Part shown: positions 21,351 through 32,452 of the stretch, piece by piece | Numbering within the stretch: position 1 is the first letter of the stretch | How the letters are laid out: each line of letters starts with the position of its first letter | NCBI GenBank assembly: GCA_030704615.1 | Contig: CM060733.1 | Location: forward strand, 11,406,001-11,470,000 | Direction: 5' to 3' | Source of the DNA: Takakia lepidozioides | Taxonomy: Eukaryota; Streptophyta; Takakiopsida; Takakiales; Takakiaceae | Length of the DNA: 64,000 nucleotides | The notes under the pieces: model-generated | The model's database searches: none | What the model saw: only the letters and a program-made list of their open reading frames with translations | What the model was told of the DNA's origin: nothing | Made by a program: the position numbers and the translations under genes

Positions 21351-22284
21351 ATTGTACTCCTAAGACGTTGTTTGCCGTAGCCTTGTGGCCATTGGACCCG
21401 CGCACAGTTTGAGCGGGAACAAAAGGGACAGAACCTACCTCTGTCAGGGGCTGCTGTGTGTGATTTGCCCAAAAACTAGGCCTCAGGAGGGCCTGGGCTT
21501 TTGGCTCAGCCTCAAGACTTTCAAAGTTGGTAAACAGGGGTACAGGCACAATTCCCTTGATAGATTTGAAGAGAGCGTCTCTTTGGTGAGAGAACCCCGG
21601 ACAATGTATCAGATGAATATTGTCTTCAGATTGCCCACGCAATAGGAAGTGCACTCCCCATTTCCTCTCTGCTTCTGTTTGCTGTTCAAAGGTAGGCTTC
21701 ATTCCCTGAGTTTAAATTTCAGTCTAGTGCCGAGAGTGGGTGGACCCTTGAGGTCATCCAAGATGTCCTCCCCTATGTCACTGACTAGAAACAAGTTCAC
21801 GGAAGTTTTCTGCCTAACTTCATTTTCATCAGACAATCTCATGGCAACAAACATGGCTTTGGACACTACAGCCTCTAAGTCGGATTTATCCAGCAGGGTC
21901 AAGACTTGCGGGTCCAGGTCCTTGAGAATCTCTTCTACTCTGGTGTTGGGAAAACACCTTTTGATCTCAGTCCAAACCAGGAAGTGGTCAGAGGTACCAA
22001 TATCAGTTCTGTCGATCAACACATTGGCACACTGGGGGAACAAAATTTTGTCCATTATGATATAGTCCACAATGGAATGTTCCCCAGTTTGGGATTTCTC
22101 ACGAGTCCACTACACTTGGTCACCTCTTGTCCTGTTATTCAAGGTCAAAAGCTGAAGCTCTTCCAGACAGTTAATTAACCGTCTGCCATTAGAATTCAGC
22201 TCGTCCTCACTAGAAGACCCAATGATATCGTCCTGATGGAGCCCTTTGCCCACTTGGGCATTGAAGTCACCCTGCAATAGCACC
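21351..22284 (-). mobile_element. internally deleted LINE inserted in an OSB exon copy
   Basis: On the minus strand the right part encodes the end of an APE-type endonuclease (a DYIIM segment followed by GTSDHFLVWTEI, about 22100-21950). Downstream, at about 21700-21450, is the cysteine/histidine-containing C-terminus of a LINE ORF2 (GQSEDNIHLIHCPGFSH). The reverse transcriptase that should lie between them is absent, so the copy is internally deleted. The flanks read AACAG|...|AGAGATGAAGAGAAGC, which restores the OSB exon sequence seen uninterrupted at 22612, so this element interrupts an OSB copy. Confidence 0.7.
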
Positions 22285-22930
22285 ACAGAGATGAAGAGAA
22301 GCTTTGGAATGAGACACTTTTGTGACCCCAGTCAATGGTGGGACAATGTGGGTGGATGGTCAACTGGAAACAGCAGCGGCAGCAGCGCAATTGATAGAGC
22401 AAGGCACTGCTGATGAAGGTACCTTCTTCAACATATTTCAGCCTGAGGGCACCTTCTGGTTTGACCTGTTTCAGCCTGTTTTTCCCTCTCATCAGACTCA
22501 GCCCTGAAGCATATGTATTGAATTCTGTAAGTTAGCTCGTTGGGTGGATCTGCGGTGCTTTGGAGTGACTTTGCAAATTACTGCCGAGGTGGCAGCATGA
22601 CAGTACCTAAAAAAAGATAACAGAGATGGAGAGAAGCTTTCAAGGAATGAATACTTTTCTGACCCCGGTCAGTGGTGGGACAATGTGAGTAGATGGTCAA
22701 CTGGAAATAGCAGCGGCAACAGCGCAATTGATAGAACAAGGGACTGCTAATGAAGGTACCTTCTTCAACACATTTCAGCCTATTTTTCCCTGTTATCAGT
22801 GTCGTCCCTAAATTTCCAGATGGCCGGATTCCAAGCTTCAGATTACCTATGATTGGAAGGATAGCTACAAGAAACCTGCATGGGTAGATGGTCAACTGGA
22901 AGCCACTGTAGCAGCTGCAGAGGCCATGAT
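22285..22930 (+). pseudogene. OSB-like gene fragments, copies 2-4 (tandem)
   Basis: Two tandem copies (about 22285-22440 and 22612-22770) carry the LWNE.F.DP..WWDN segment joined directly to WVDGQLE-like sequence. The same deletion junction (GGGACAATGT followed by GGTCAACTGG a few bases on) appears in both, so one was duplicated from the other. A fourth piece (22815-22930) has the PDF-like SYKKPAWVDGQLEATVAA segment. None has a complete frame. Confidence 0.65.
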
Positions 22931-23400
22931 GTACGCATTGTTAGGGTGGAGGGAGGGGTAGCTGTTGATGCAAGGAGAGGATCGTGGGTGCAAAATCATC
23001 CAAGAGGGCCAGATTTGGAGCAAGGAACAGCGCTGGCAGGAGTTCTATAAAATATGATCCACAGCGGTTGGACAATATTGTCAACAAGGTGAGCTTTCTT
23101 CATGCAACATCGTAGGGAGTTTGACAAAACTTTGTATTTAAATATGTTAGTGTGGAGGGAGGGCTACCAGCAGTGGAAGTAGCAGCACTTGGTCAATAGC
23201 AGCAGCAAGAATTAGCAGCGTCAAACTCATCAATCAGGTACTTGCTTCTGTACACATTTCATCCCCTTATCAACGTAGTCCCTACTTGGACAGCCTATAG
23301 CGCTGTATAAAACAGGACTTTGGAACCTTCCAACCCGGGTGCTTTGTTATTGGTCTATCAAGGTCTGATTTGAAATGTTTTCATTGCATTTTGCAGGTGA
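22931..23400. other. no gene; more OSB-repeat scraps
   Basis: Contains another copy of the AAGAGGGCCAGATTT block near 23000 (the PDF motif region) and CAGCAG-rich sequence. No frame is maintained. A splice-acceptor-like TTTTGCAG precedes the next gene at 23391-23398. Confidence 0.4.
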
Positions 23401-23407
23401 ACTCATC

Positions 23408-26400
23408 ATGGAAGAAGAGTTGGAAGTAAAAGTCCTGCTCGTTGGAGGAGATGCATCACCAAACAGGCTTGGTTCTGTGTTCACTATGCAAGTTGTCACA
23501 TCCAAATGCATCCGAGCATAAATTCTAGATGATGAGCTTGTCTCAGGAAAATTTCATTTCATTTCCATGGGGGGTTGTGTCCTTTCAACCAAGCAGGAAG
23601 AGAGGATGGTTCTGAAAGGGGATACTGTACACATTAAGATTTCAGACCAAAATGATGGGGACCAAGGATTGAAAAGACCTCTATCTTCCAGTGGTTCTAC
23701 GATCTTGCATAAGGACAGACCAGGCGAGGACCCGGCACCAGTGTCTAAAAAGATGAGGATGGACCCTGATACACCATTTGCTGGCGATGGTGGAAATGAA
23801 GACCATGCACATGAGCATGCACTTCAGCAGAGATCTGGTAGATTGTGCAGCACGTTAGCTACATCCAGCGATATTCAAAAATGGCAGAAAGAGATTAGAG
23901 CCGTTGAAAGGAAAATCTCTGCAGAAGGACGATGTGACAAGTTTGAGCTCATGACAAAGGATCAACAAGGACAAGCAATGTTCCACATATGGTGTGTTGA
24001 GTGTGAGGATGTTAATGCAAGGTCTGGGAAAAACAAACCATATGATGCATGTGCAAACTTTATGAGATCTCATTTGAGGGGCATCGCATAGCCTATGAGA
24101 GGCGTCATGGGAAGGGTTCATCACAATGTGTCATCAGCCCTGTAAATGCAGATGAAGCATTAGATGCAAAGAAGAACAGGGTGAAGGAGGCATTAGAGGA
24201 AGTCGCTCGGTTTTGTGAGGACAATCTTGGAAACAGATTTGAGATTGTGGAAGCCACAATTGGAGACTATTCGCAGTTGGGTTCCATAAGGATTAAGTGC
24301 GCACTTGATTCGAAGTGGCTACTCTTGTTTCCAAGGACAGGTTCTTTGCAATCTTCTTTGACAGAGCATGTGAAAGGAAAAACTCATGTGGATGCAAAGG
24401 TTTGCCAGAAGGTTGGAAGTAGTGAAGGACTGTGCAAAAAAAGAGGAAGGCCTCCAAAGCCTATGATTGCCAAAGATGTAAAGCAACGGGATCTAAGCTC
24501 TTTCTTGGTCAGTCAACCTGTGTCGCCGTCCCCACCACTTGACAATCCAATTGTGGCATCAACAATGGGAGCATCCTCGTCACAAACTCCATACACTTGT
24601 GTTGACGCTGCCCAACGGGCAGATCTGATTGAGGATTGACAATTACAGCGAAGGTCCCAATGCAACAAAGGAAGAGATCGTTTGTGTTGGGGCCTATGGG
24701 ATGAATGGTGGGAGTACAACCACAAGAGAATAAGTCTGAAACCATTCCTTCAAGATAGCAAGGGAGGAAAGAAGTGGTATGTCGAGCCGTTGACACATGC
24801 AACCATCACTCTAAACAATCAAGAGCATAAGGTTGTTGGTACGTTTCGGCACGCGGATTGTTTTAGAGTGTCATTGGATGGGGAGCCATTTCCAAACTTG
24901 AGGTGTTCACCATGTTCTTCCATTCCCTTGGAAAATGACTTCAGAATGAGGGTATATAGAGAGAGAGGTGCCATGGAATGTAGAGGGGAGAGAGATACTG
25001 GCAAGGGAAGAAGGTTGTCATATCTTGGAAATGCCGAGATTGTCAAACAAGTTTACAAAAACAGACAGGAGTTGAGGCAGTGACATCCTTGTCTGTGCGA
25101 TGTAGGAGTTTGAAGGAGTCTGGGATTGAGGCAATTGAAAGCGGAGATGTTCTCAAATTTTGTCGTGATATTGTTGATGCACATAGGAGGAGGGATTTTG
25201 AAGGAAAAGAAAGTTTGTGGGATTTTCTTGTTGATATGGGCAAGAATATTGACAGGTCTCCACAAGGGAAGAGGTATGGTACTAGCACAAAAACAATGTT
25301 TGAGACTGTGCAGCTTTGGGGGGGGTCCGAGATTGCATCATTTTTTGGCTTCAAATGTGGGGGGTCCTTCTATTGATACTACAAGACAGTCTTTGAGGAA
25401 AGGTTTGAAGTATAGAGCGGGAGAAATGGATGATATATTTCAGCATGTGGCTGGAATTTACAGAGATGTGATGGAAGATACAAATATTCCAATGGGAAGC
25501 ATCCCAGTGATGGTGGCCGAAGATGAAACTGTTGTGAAGCGATTGGTACGTTGGATTGCTAGGGATGACACCCTTCTCGGGTTCTGTGGGCTTCAAGACA
25601 ACCATGTATGTATTTCAAATTTTGTGGTGCAAGTGGGAGAAGGGGAATCAGGGTACGAACATATTGTGGAGGCATTCAAAAACAATGTGGTTGCCCATTA
25701 TGCCAGAGTGTTCATAGCAAATCCTCTACATGTACGGTTACCTCGATTGGTATTGGTAATCCAGCTCACTTGCAATAGATTTGACAACAATTTTGTGAGA
25801 TCACAATGGGAAGTGGTGAGACAGTTGTGGGACAAATATGTGAGGGACGTGGTTGGGCCTATAATTGGGCATGCTTCAGACGGAGATAGTAGGAGAAGAA
25901 AAGTGATGTTAGAAGATTATGCCAATGGGGCTGGAAGTAGATTTTGCATCCCTTGGGAAGGATGGTTGTTTACAGGTTGAGTGTGCAACGGGGGAGATAT
26001 ATACGGACTCCATGATCATGACTTCATCCACAATGGGAAAAAATTGATAAATCCTTTGGACAGTGCATCACGGACTTTGGTGTTGGGTGATGAGGTTGCT
26101 ACATTGAATCATGTGTTATTGGTCTACCATTCATTTTCAGTGGACAAGCATGGACTTCGGGAATGTGATATCAAAAGAGAAGATCGACAGAATTGGGCAG
26201 CAACTCAACGACTGACATCTCGGAAGGTGCAAGCTTGTTTGAGGGAGTTACAATCAACTGTGAATCATCGAAGGGAGAGGACCAAAGGTACTGAAATTTA
26301 CCTATACATCATTTCATGCTACATCGACTTTTTTTGTCTCCTCACATGTCATTGTGTGAGAGGGTACAATCTGCTGCGAAAGTATCGTTTTTTTTCAGAT

Positions 26401-27787
26401 TGTGGAAGTTGTGGCTATTCCACCACGAGGTGTATAATCTGAAATCCTTCTTCATTAGCAGGGAAGCATACTTGGATTTACAAATTTCATGCCACTACGT
26501 GGTTCTACTTATCAAATTGTTCAAGGATAAGTTTAATCATGTGCAAGTTCCTTTGAGCCTTGTTGGTTCAGATGTGTATGAAATATTCTTCAGCAAAGTG
26601 GGAGGTATGTTACGGAATGAGAGGACATATGACGGGTGTGATTTGATTGAGAGTGCGGGAGCATTAACACGCATATCCGAGTTCGAGGTGAATCCAAAAG
26701 GACCCAAGTTCTCAAGAGCTCACAAGAAACAAGAACACATTTGGTTTTCTTTGGAGAAGAAGCCAGGTATCCCCCTTGCTGATTTGTCCGACTTTTCTAC
26801 TGTCCAATCGGATGATTGCATTGTGGAGGCTTTGAAAACTGGATTTCTAGAAGCGCAACTTTTATGCCATAAACTTGGGATGAAACCAAACAAAGCGACA
26901 AACTTGGATTGGTGGAATGAGCCATGGACAATTGAGAGACAAATGGAGGCCGAGCTATTCAAAAGCATGGAAGATGAGGGTAATGATGTCGATGCCATAG
27001 ATTCTATTTGTCCTCTTAATGCAGACACACATATTCAAAATGAGGTTGTGGAAGATGAATTGGTGTGCGGGCCTTCGAATTCAATAGAGGATGTTTTGAG
27101 CCAACCTTTGGATGATCATGCGGAAGAGGTACTTGTTCAAAGTGAATTGAGACATACTCTGGATGCTGTCATTGATGACTTTGAACAAGAGAAAGATGGA
27201 TCGAAGGCGGTGGTTCCATTTGTCAAAGTAGACAGGAAGACCATATTCAAAAGCACTTTGGTTAGCCAACTCAATGACAACCCTACTCTATCCAAAGATA
27301 GATTGACACAAGTAAGAAGTGCATCGATGTTGTTTTGCCGAGAAAACAAACCAACTACCAGCAACAAAGCCACGAGCTTGGGATTGGGTTCGGATTGTGC
27401 TGTATTTTTTGTTGATGAGGAGACTACGATCCAAACTACAAACAGGAAAGGCAGACCAGGGAGAACCTGCAGAGGAGCAACCAAAGGCACTTGGTATTTG
27501 GGCACGGTTCAAAGAATGCGGAAGAAAATCAATAAGCGGTTTGTAGAATGTAGGGATTCTGTTGATTTATTGGAGCGTCCTTCTCATATGGAGATTGGGT
27601 TAGCATGGTACCAAAAAATTCGAGGAGGGGTCTATACGTACGATTTGACGGATAACATGATGGTTGATTTGGATTCCATTATCGCGTTAGCATGTTTAAA
27701 GTACAATATCAAGTCAAACACATATGTACTTGATGCAAATGACCGAAAAGTCTTTGACAACTTTATCAAAGGCAAAAAAAAAATTTA
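23408..27787 (+). pseudogene. transposase-like gene with BED-like fingers and AT-hook, mildly damaged
   Basis: Coding runs from the ATG at 23408, after a TTTTGCAG acceptor. Two CxxC...HxxxxH-type fingers are visible: CVECEDVN...SHLRGIAH near 23990-24085 and IKC...SSLTEHVKGKTH near 24295-24390. Next come an AT-hook (KKRGRPPKP, about 24437), a region with AEDETVVKRL (about 25519) and a GHASDGDSRRRK block (about 25867) that could supply acidic catalytic residues. GLHDHDFIHNGKKLIN (about 26000) and a basic C-terminus follow. Defects are a TAA at 23519, a frame change near 24070, a TGA at 24637, further frame changes near 25080 and 25330, and a TGA at 25978. A GT at 26288 and AG at 26398 bound an intron-like segment. 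The long conserved stretches suggest recent inactivation. I cannot name the superfamily with confidence; a cut-and-paste DDE enzyme is the inference. Confidence 0.6.
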
Positions 27788-27834
27788 ATTAATTTGTTAG
27801 ATTTTATTATGTTTTAAATGAATAAATTCGATAT

Positions 27835-28031
27835 AATATAAAAACATACATATACATATTGGAGGGTTATTTTTAATGATGGAAAATGAGAATATACATA
27901 CAGAAGGGGGTACTTTTTAAAATTTGTAAATTTTTGTATATTTACAGGAGGGGGTTTTATAATCTTCAAAAAGTATGTACAGAGGGGGTATAAAATATCC
28001 AAGGACCCGTATACAGGGGGTTTTTTTTATT
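27835..28031. repeat. five imperfect TATACA...GGGGGT repeats downstream of the transposase gene
   Basis: Units of roughly 36-45 bp with the core (T/G)TATACA or TATGTACA, a G5-6 run, then a T/A-rich tail occur at about 27845, 27890, 27935, 27972 and 28008. Clustered subterminal repeats like this are usual next to transposon ends and may be the 3' terminal region of the element encoding the gene at 23.4-27.8 kb. No matching left end was found by eye. Confidence 0.5.
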
Positions 28032-28179
28032 AGGCGACGAACGCACGTGATACGCATAGTTTATAAAGAGTGCATTCCCCAAGGTAAGGTGAGAGCTGCC
28101 AAAGGCCTGGAAGAAATCTAACGCTCCATCCCTCCCCGCTAGCTAACTAGCTTGTAGTTGGGACCGTAGCTGCCCCAGC

Positions 28180-29296
28180 GCAACCATTGGGCTCTGGCAA
28201 TCTTCCGAGGCAGCCTGTCCATCTTCTTTGTGCAAGAATCCACTGCCTCGCATCATGCAATCTTTCATTTCTCCATCGATCAAGGCACAATGCTGCTTCA
28301 GCTCCTCTCGGATCAAGTCATTGATATTCCATGGACTCCCCTAAACCCGGTCAGGGTCTGTGGATGGAGTTTTCCTTCTAAGGAGATGAACCCTATCCCG
28401 CCACCCTTGGAAACCACCGCCGAATGGCTGCAGGTTAATAGATTCTTTTGGGTCCTGGGCAGACCTCTGGCTGAGCTTCCCCTGGATCTAGGTGAATGTC
28501 GTGGACCTTTCCCAGAGGTCCCCACCCCTTCTTCACCTACCCAACAAAGAAGGGATACAAAGCCCTATTGAATGCCCAACCATTACAATCTAAGTGGGAC
28601 TCAAGGTGGCACCACCACGGATTTCTAAATGAGAAATGGACTATCATCTGGGGATCTATTTGGATCAAGACGCGCCCAACCAAGGTGGCAGCCCTCCTCT
28701 GGCAGATTGCCAACAGGGTATTAAAAGTGGGGGAGTGGCTTCAATTCCAATCTTCGCTCCTCTGTGCATGCTGTCCTTCGGGTATCCTGGAACCCATAGA
28801 GCATGCGGTTCTGGGATGTTTGGCCCCTCGAACTATCTGGCCTCTTGTAAAGGAATTCTATAGCCACTGGAGCCCCAGGCCCCTCTCAGTTACTGATATC
28901 CTCCTCAACTATAACCCTCAATTCAAGCAGAAATCTCTCCCTTGCCCTGTGTTCGAAGCCCTTCGGGGATCAGTCCTATGGCATCTATGGAAAGCCAGAT
29001 GTTTCAAAATCTTCTCTGGAAACACTACCTCAATATCAGCCTTCATGGCACTCATCTTCTATGATCTTGGTATTGAATCCCATAAGGCCTGGGCTAAACT
29101 TTGTGCAGACATCCGATGCAATTCACGAGGAGCGGCTGCCATCTACGAGGCATTCAGGAACACCTGGGCGCGCCACGACCTCATCTGTGTCACCACCTCG
29201 GAGGACTCCTGCACCTGGCCAGAGCTTCCGCCCTTACAATGGCGAAACAAGCGCTCGACAATCCACAACATCCCCGGAATTCGACCAGGAGGTTAA
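28180..29296 (+). pseudogene. LINE ORF2 C-terminal region
   Basis: The longest open part (28496-29296) reads as the region after the reverse transcriptase of a plant LINE. It includes KTRPTKVAALLWQIANRVLK and then a zf-RVT-like zinc knuckle with CACC, EPIEH and a following Cys (CxC...H...C, about 28770-28830). The frame upstream (28230-28570) carries related sequence in a different phase, so there is a frameshift near 28500. The reverse transcriptase and endonuclease are missing, a typical 5' truncation. The 3' boundary is not marked by a clear poly(A) tail. Confidence 0.75.
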
Positions 29297-30998
29297 CTGG
29301 TAACACATAAAATCCTCAGCGACAGCATCTAGGCTCAATTACCGTTGAAACAATAATAATCCTGTGGGATTGGTTGGTTGCTAATCCCTAGGGTACCTCC
29401 TGGTCGGATCAGCCTACTTAAATCTCAGCTCTAGTATTAATGGACAGGTCACTTCAGGCAGTTGGTCGCCACAGTTGTCTTATTGCAGAGTCAAAGGAGT
29501 CGCTCTCCGGCTAAGTTCTTCATCCACTGATCACGGTGTGTGTGCCTTATGGCATTAAAGGGGTTTTAATTTTTTCCCCCAAATAATCCCAAATAATGTA
29601 TTAGGGCTTGCCCCCAAAAATATTTTATAATAAAGTTAACCAGGGCGATAACCCCCCTGTTAACAAAAATATAATATAATATAATATTAGGTATACTACT
29701 ATCTATTTTTCTAAGAAAAAATAAAAACATGTGATGATTTTTTTTTTTTTTTTGTTTTTTTTTTCCCATGGACTTTCATGGACTCAACATCTGCCATTTT
29801 TTAGACACCCAATTTGGCAAATATCCGGAAACTTGATCCTGGCTCATGGCCTCTTGCACCGTCACAGTGTCCTCCAGAGCCTCCGTAAATGCATACGCTG
29901 GCAAATTTTGGCTGGAGTTTGAAAGCGTTGCAAGGTTGAGAATCTCCAGTGGAGGAGTCGGGCGCCCTTCCGCCATCATCAGCTGGGCAGATCCCCCTCC
30001 TCCCCCCACCAAGGGCCTGAGCTTGGTGGGCCAGGGAAAAGTCGGATCCAAAGTTCAATCGTAAATGTTGCATTGGGTTCTTAGTGGTTCCCTGGGGATC
30101 CTGCTTCTGGAGAAGCCCTTGTAACCCTAGGATGGAAGTTTGGACCCATCGATTTCAGTTGAAGGGGGAAGCTTCCTCAAGCTCCATAACACTAGTGAGC
30201 TCAGTTGAACTCAGCGAGCTGTCCGGAGCGTAGTGTAGATTGCTTAAGAGAGAAAGGGAGCTTGGTTTGGTGCTAGGATGGATGCAAACATTTGCTTGGG
30301 TTGTTGTTTCATGAATGACTTGGATCAGTAGTTATTCCTGACTGCAGTTTGAATTCAATTTGGGGTTGTCTAGGGAGGTGGGCGGAGCAGAGTCTGTCGA
30401 GGATGAAGGTAGATGGAAGGAGGAAGGATCTCCAGTAGTTGTGAGGAGAGTCGTTACCAATGAGTGTTTACGGAGGTAGTGGTATTTCAAGGCCCTGGTC
30501 ATTTGCGGGAAACATTGAAATTGTTTGCATGAACAGGAAAAAAGAGGCCATTGGTGACCTCCTCTAGTTTAGAGACTTGCATGAGAGAACATGACCTTTG
30601 CGGCTTGCTCGCAGCCGTGGTGCGGGGCTCATGCCGAAGCACCAAGGATCTTGAGATCGTTGAGCTTGGACGCCGCCCTCCCAGCAAAGCTCCGCCATCC
30701 CCCTTCTGAAGTACTTCATGACGTTTACTGTCATGACAGTTAGGATAGCCTGTAGAGGGGCAGTTAGGACAACACACAAGGGGGTATTTAAGGAGCAAAG
30801 ACGATGAACCGGAGACTTCTTGATACGCTGAGGAGTACACGCGGAGGAGGAGAGAGATGATGGAGACTTGCGAGCTGTAGTTGAGGATACTCAATATAGT
30901 TAGGATAATACAGAGGGTGCGGCCTAACTATTGATCATGATATAATCAAGAATCATACTTGACATTCGCAATGTGTAGAGAGACCGGAGAGAAGCTGT
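29297..30998. other. unassigned region with a possible minus-strand ORF1-like scrap
   Basis: A minus-strand frame at 29776-30051 ends in LPNWVSKKWQM and resembles, weakly, the ORF1/gag-like protein of plant LINEs. T-rich and A-rich runs (29738-29763) lie beside it. Sequence at 29764-29800 resembles the right end of the inverted-repeat element at 48786-49513 and may be a decayed relative. No gene is supported in 30.1-31.0 kb. Confidence 0.35.
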
Positions 30999-31172
30999 GG
31001 ATTGTTTAGTTAGGATGATTTGCCACTGAATCCAGCAACAGGGAGCTGCAGACAGCAAGAAGGAGCGTGGAGTTTACACATCAGGAGGGAGCGGGAAAAG
31101 TTGCAATGCGAATTGTTTACAGGTGAAGCCCAGCTGTCCTTGTATGCAAAGCCTGGTCATGAGGTTTGTCTG

Positions 31173-31194
31173 GGAAATGCGGCACCGCATTTGC
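31173..31194. repeat. GGAAATGCGG-type palindrome in intron 1 of the family M gene
   Basis: Arms GGAAATGCGG / CCGCATTTGC around a central CA. It is a near-perfect member of the palindrome family at 33740-34780 and lies inside the intron 31123-31268. Confidence 0.85.
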
Positions 31195-32430
31195 ATTTTA
31201 TGTTTTCGGTTGCACTTTGCGAGTACATTGGTCTCAACTTTTGCTCACGCATGCTGATTGCCCTGCAGGTATATGAAATATGTGCTTCTTCAGACAGGGG
31301 CCCTGGCTCAAGAGCCCCCGTTCTTCATGGCTTGGACCGTGGCGGGCCCAAGTTGTGTCTACACACCCAAGATGCAGAAACAATGGCATGCCACGCATCT
31401 CGTTGGATGCCCGTGGTACCTGGACATGTCTGGTGGAATTGTTGACGAGTTTGAGAAAGATCTGCACGCGAAAACAGAAGATGAGAAGGAAAGACGTGTC
31501 CCTGCTGGGCCAGAGTCGGCAAAGGAAGCTGCTGCTCTGGAGCAATCCAGAAAGACAACTGAGATGGCACAGAAGACGGTGGATGCAGCTGTGCAGGCTC
31601 AACAGAAGGGGTCGAAGAAGAGGACTCGCCAGCAAGGAGCAGCAGTTGTGACACCCAAGAAAACGAAGAAGCAGAAACATATAGTGCAGAAAGAGGGTGA
31701 CGAAGAGGACTCCGATGGAGACTTTGCAACCAGCCCACCCCCCGAAACGCAGCCGAAATCCCCTGTGCCTACCGTTGTCACGAGAGGGACGAGAACAGGC
31801 TCGGCAAAGAAGGCACTCTTCAACCCCCCGGGGGGGCACCCTTTCGAGCCGGTGGAAATGAAGAGGCCGAAAGTGGATCCCGATACAGTAATCCAGTGTG
31901 TAAATGAGAGTTTCTTGGCGGCTTTGGATGGACGGGCAGCCAAGTTGGCATACATGAAGACCATGGAGGGTCTGAAGGGCAGAGCACTGAAGAAGGTGGC
32001 TGCCAAAGAGCCTTCCGACACCCCTGGGTTTCTGAAGATGGTCTCGTTCTTTGAGAGGGTGTGTGCAGACAAGGATTGCAGGAGGGGCGGAAATGCCACC
32101 AAGTGGTCTTGCAATATGATCATCTTGGATATTCCGGACGGAGAGCCTGTGGAAGGACTACAAGCTTTGTCATCTTGGAACAGGTACTCCGAGGACTTTT
32201 GGAAGAAAGGATTCGGGCTCGCCCGCATGGTGTTGGACGACAGAGGCTGTGTGGTTGTCCTGGCGAGCAGAGGCAAAAACACGCAGACAGGAATTGCGAA
32301 GTGGACACGCAAGAGCACCGTCCCAATTCTGAAGAAGAAGTGGACGTGCATCAACACATTGGGCCTTCGGTCGGAAGGGAAGAAGGTAATTACGACATTG
32401 GCACTCGTCCTTTCATTTTCTTAGGAGGTT

Positions 32431-32452
32431 TGAAATGCGGTGCCGCATTCGA
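32431..32452. repeat. GGAAATGCGG-type palindrome in intron 2 of the family M gene
   Basis: The sequence GAAATGCGGTGCCGCATTC is the same palindrome with a TG centre. It sits inside the 96-bp intron 32386-32481. Confidence 0.85.
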
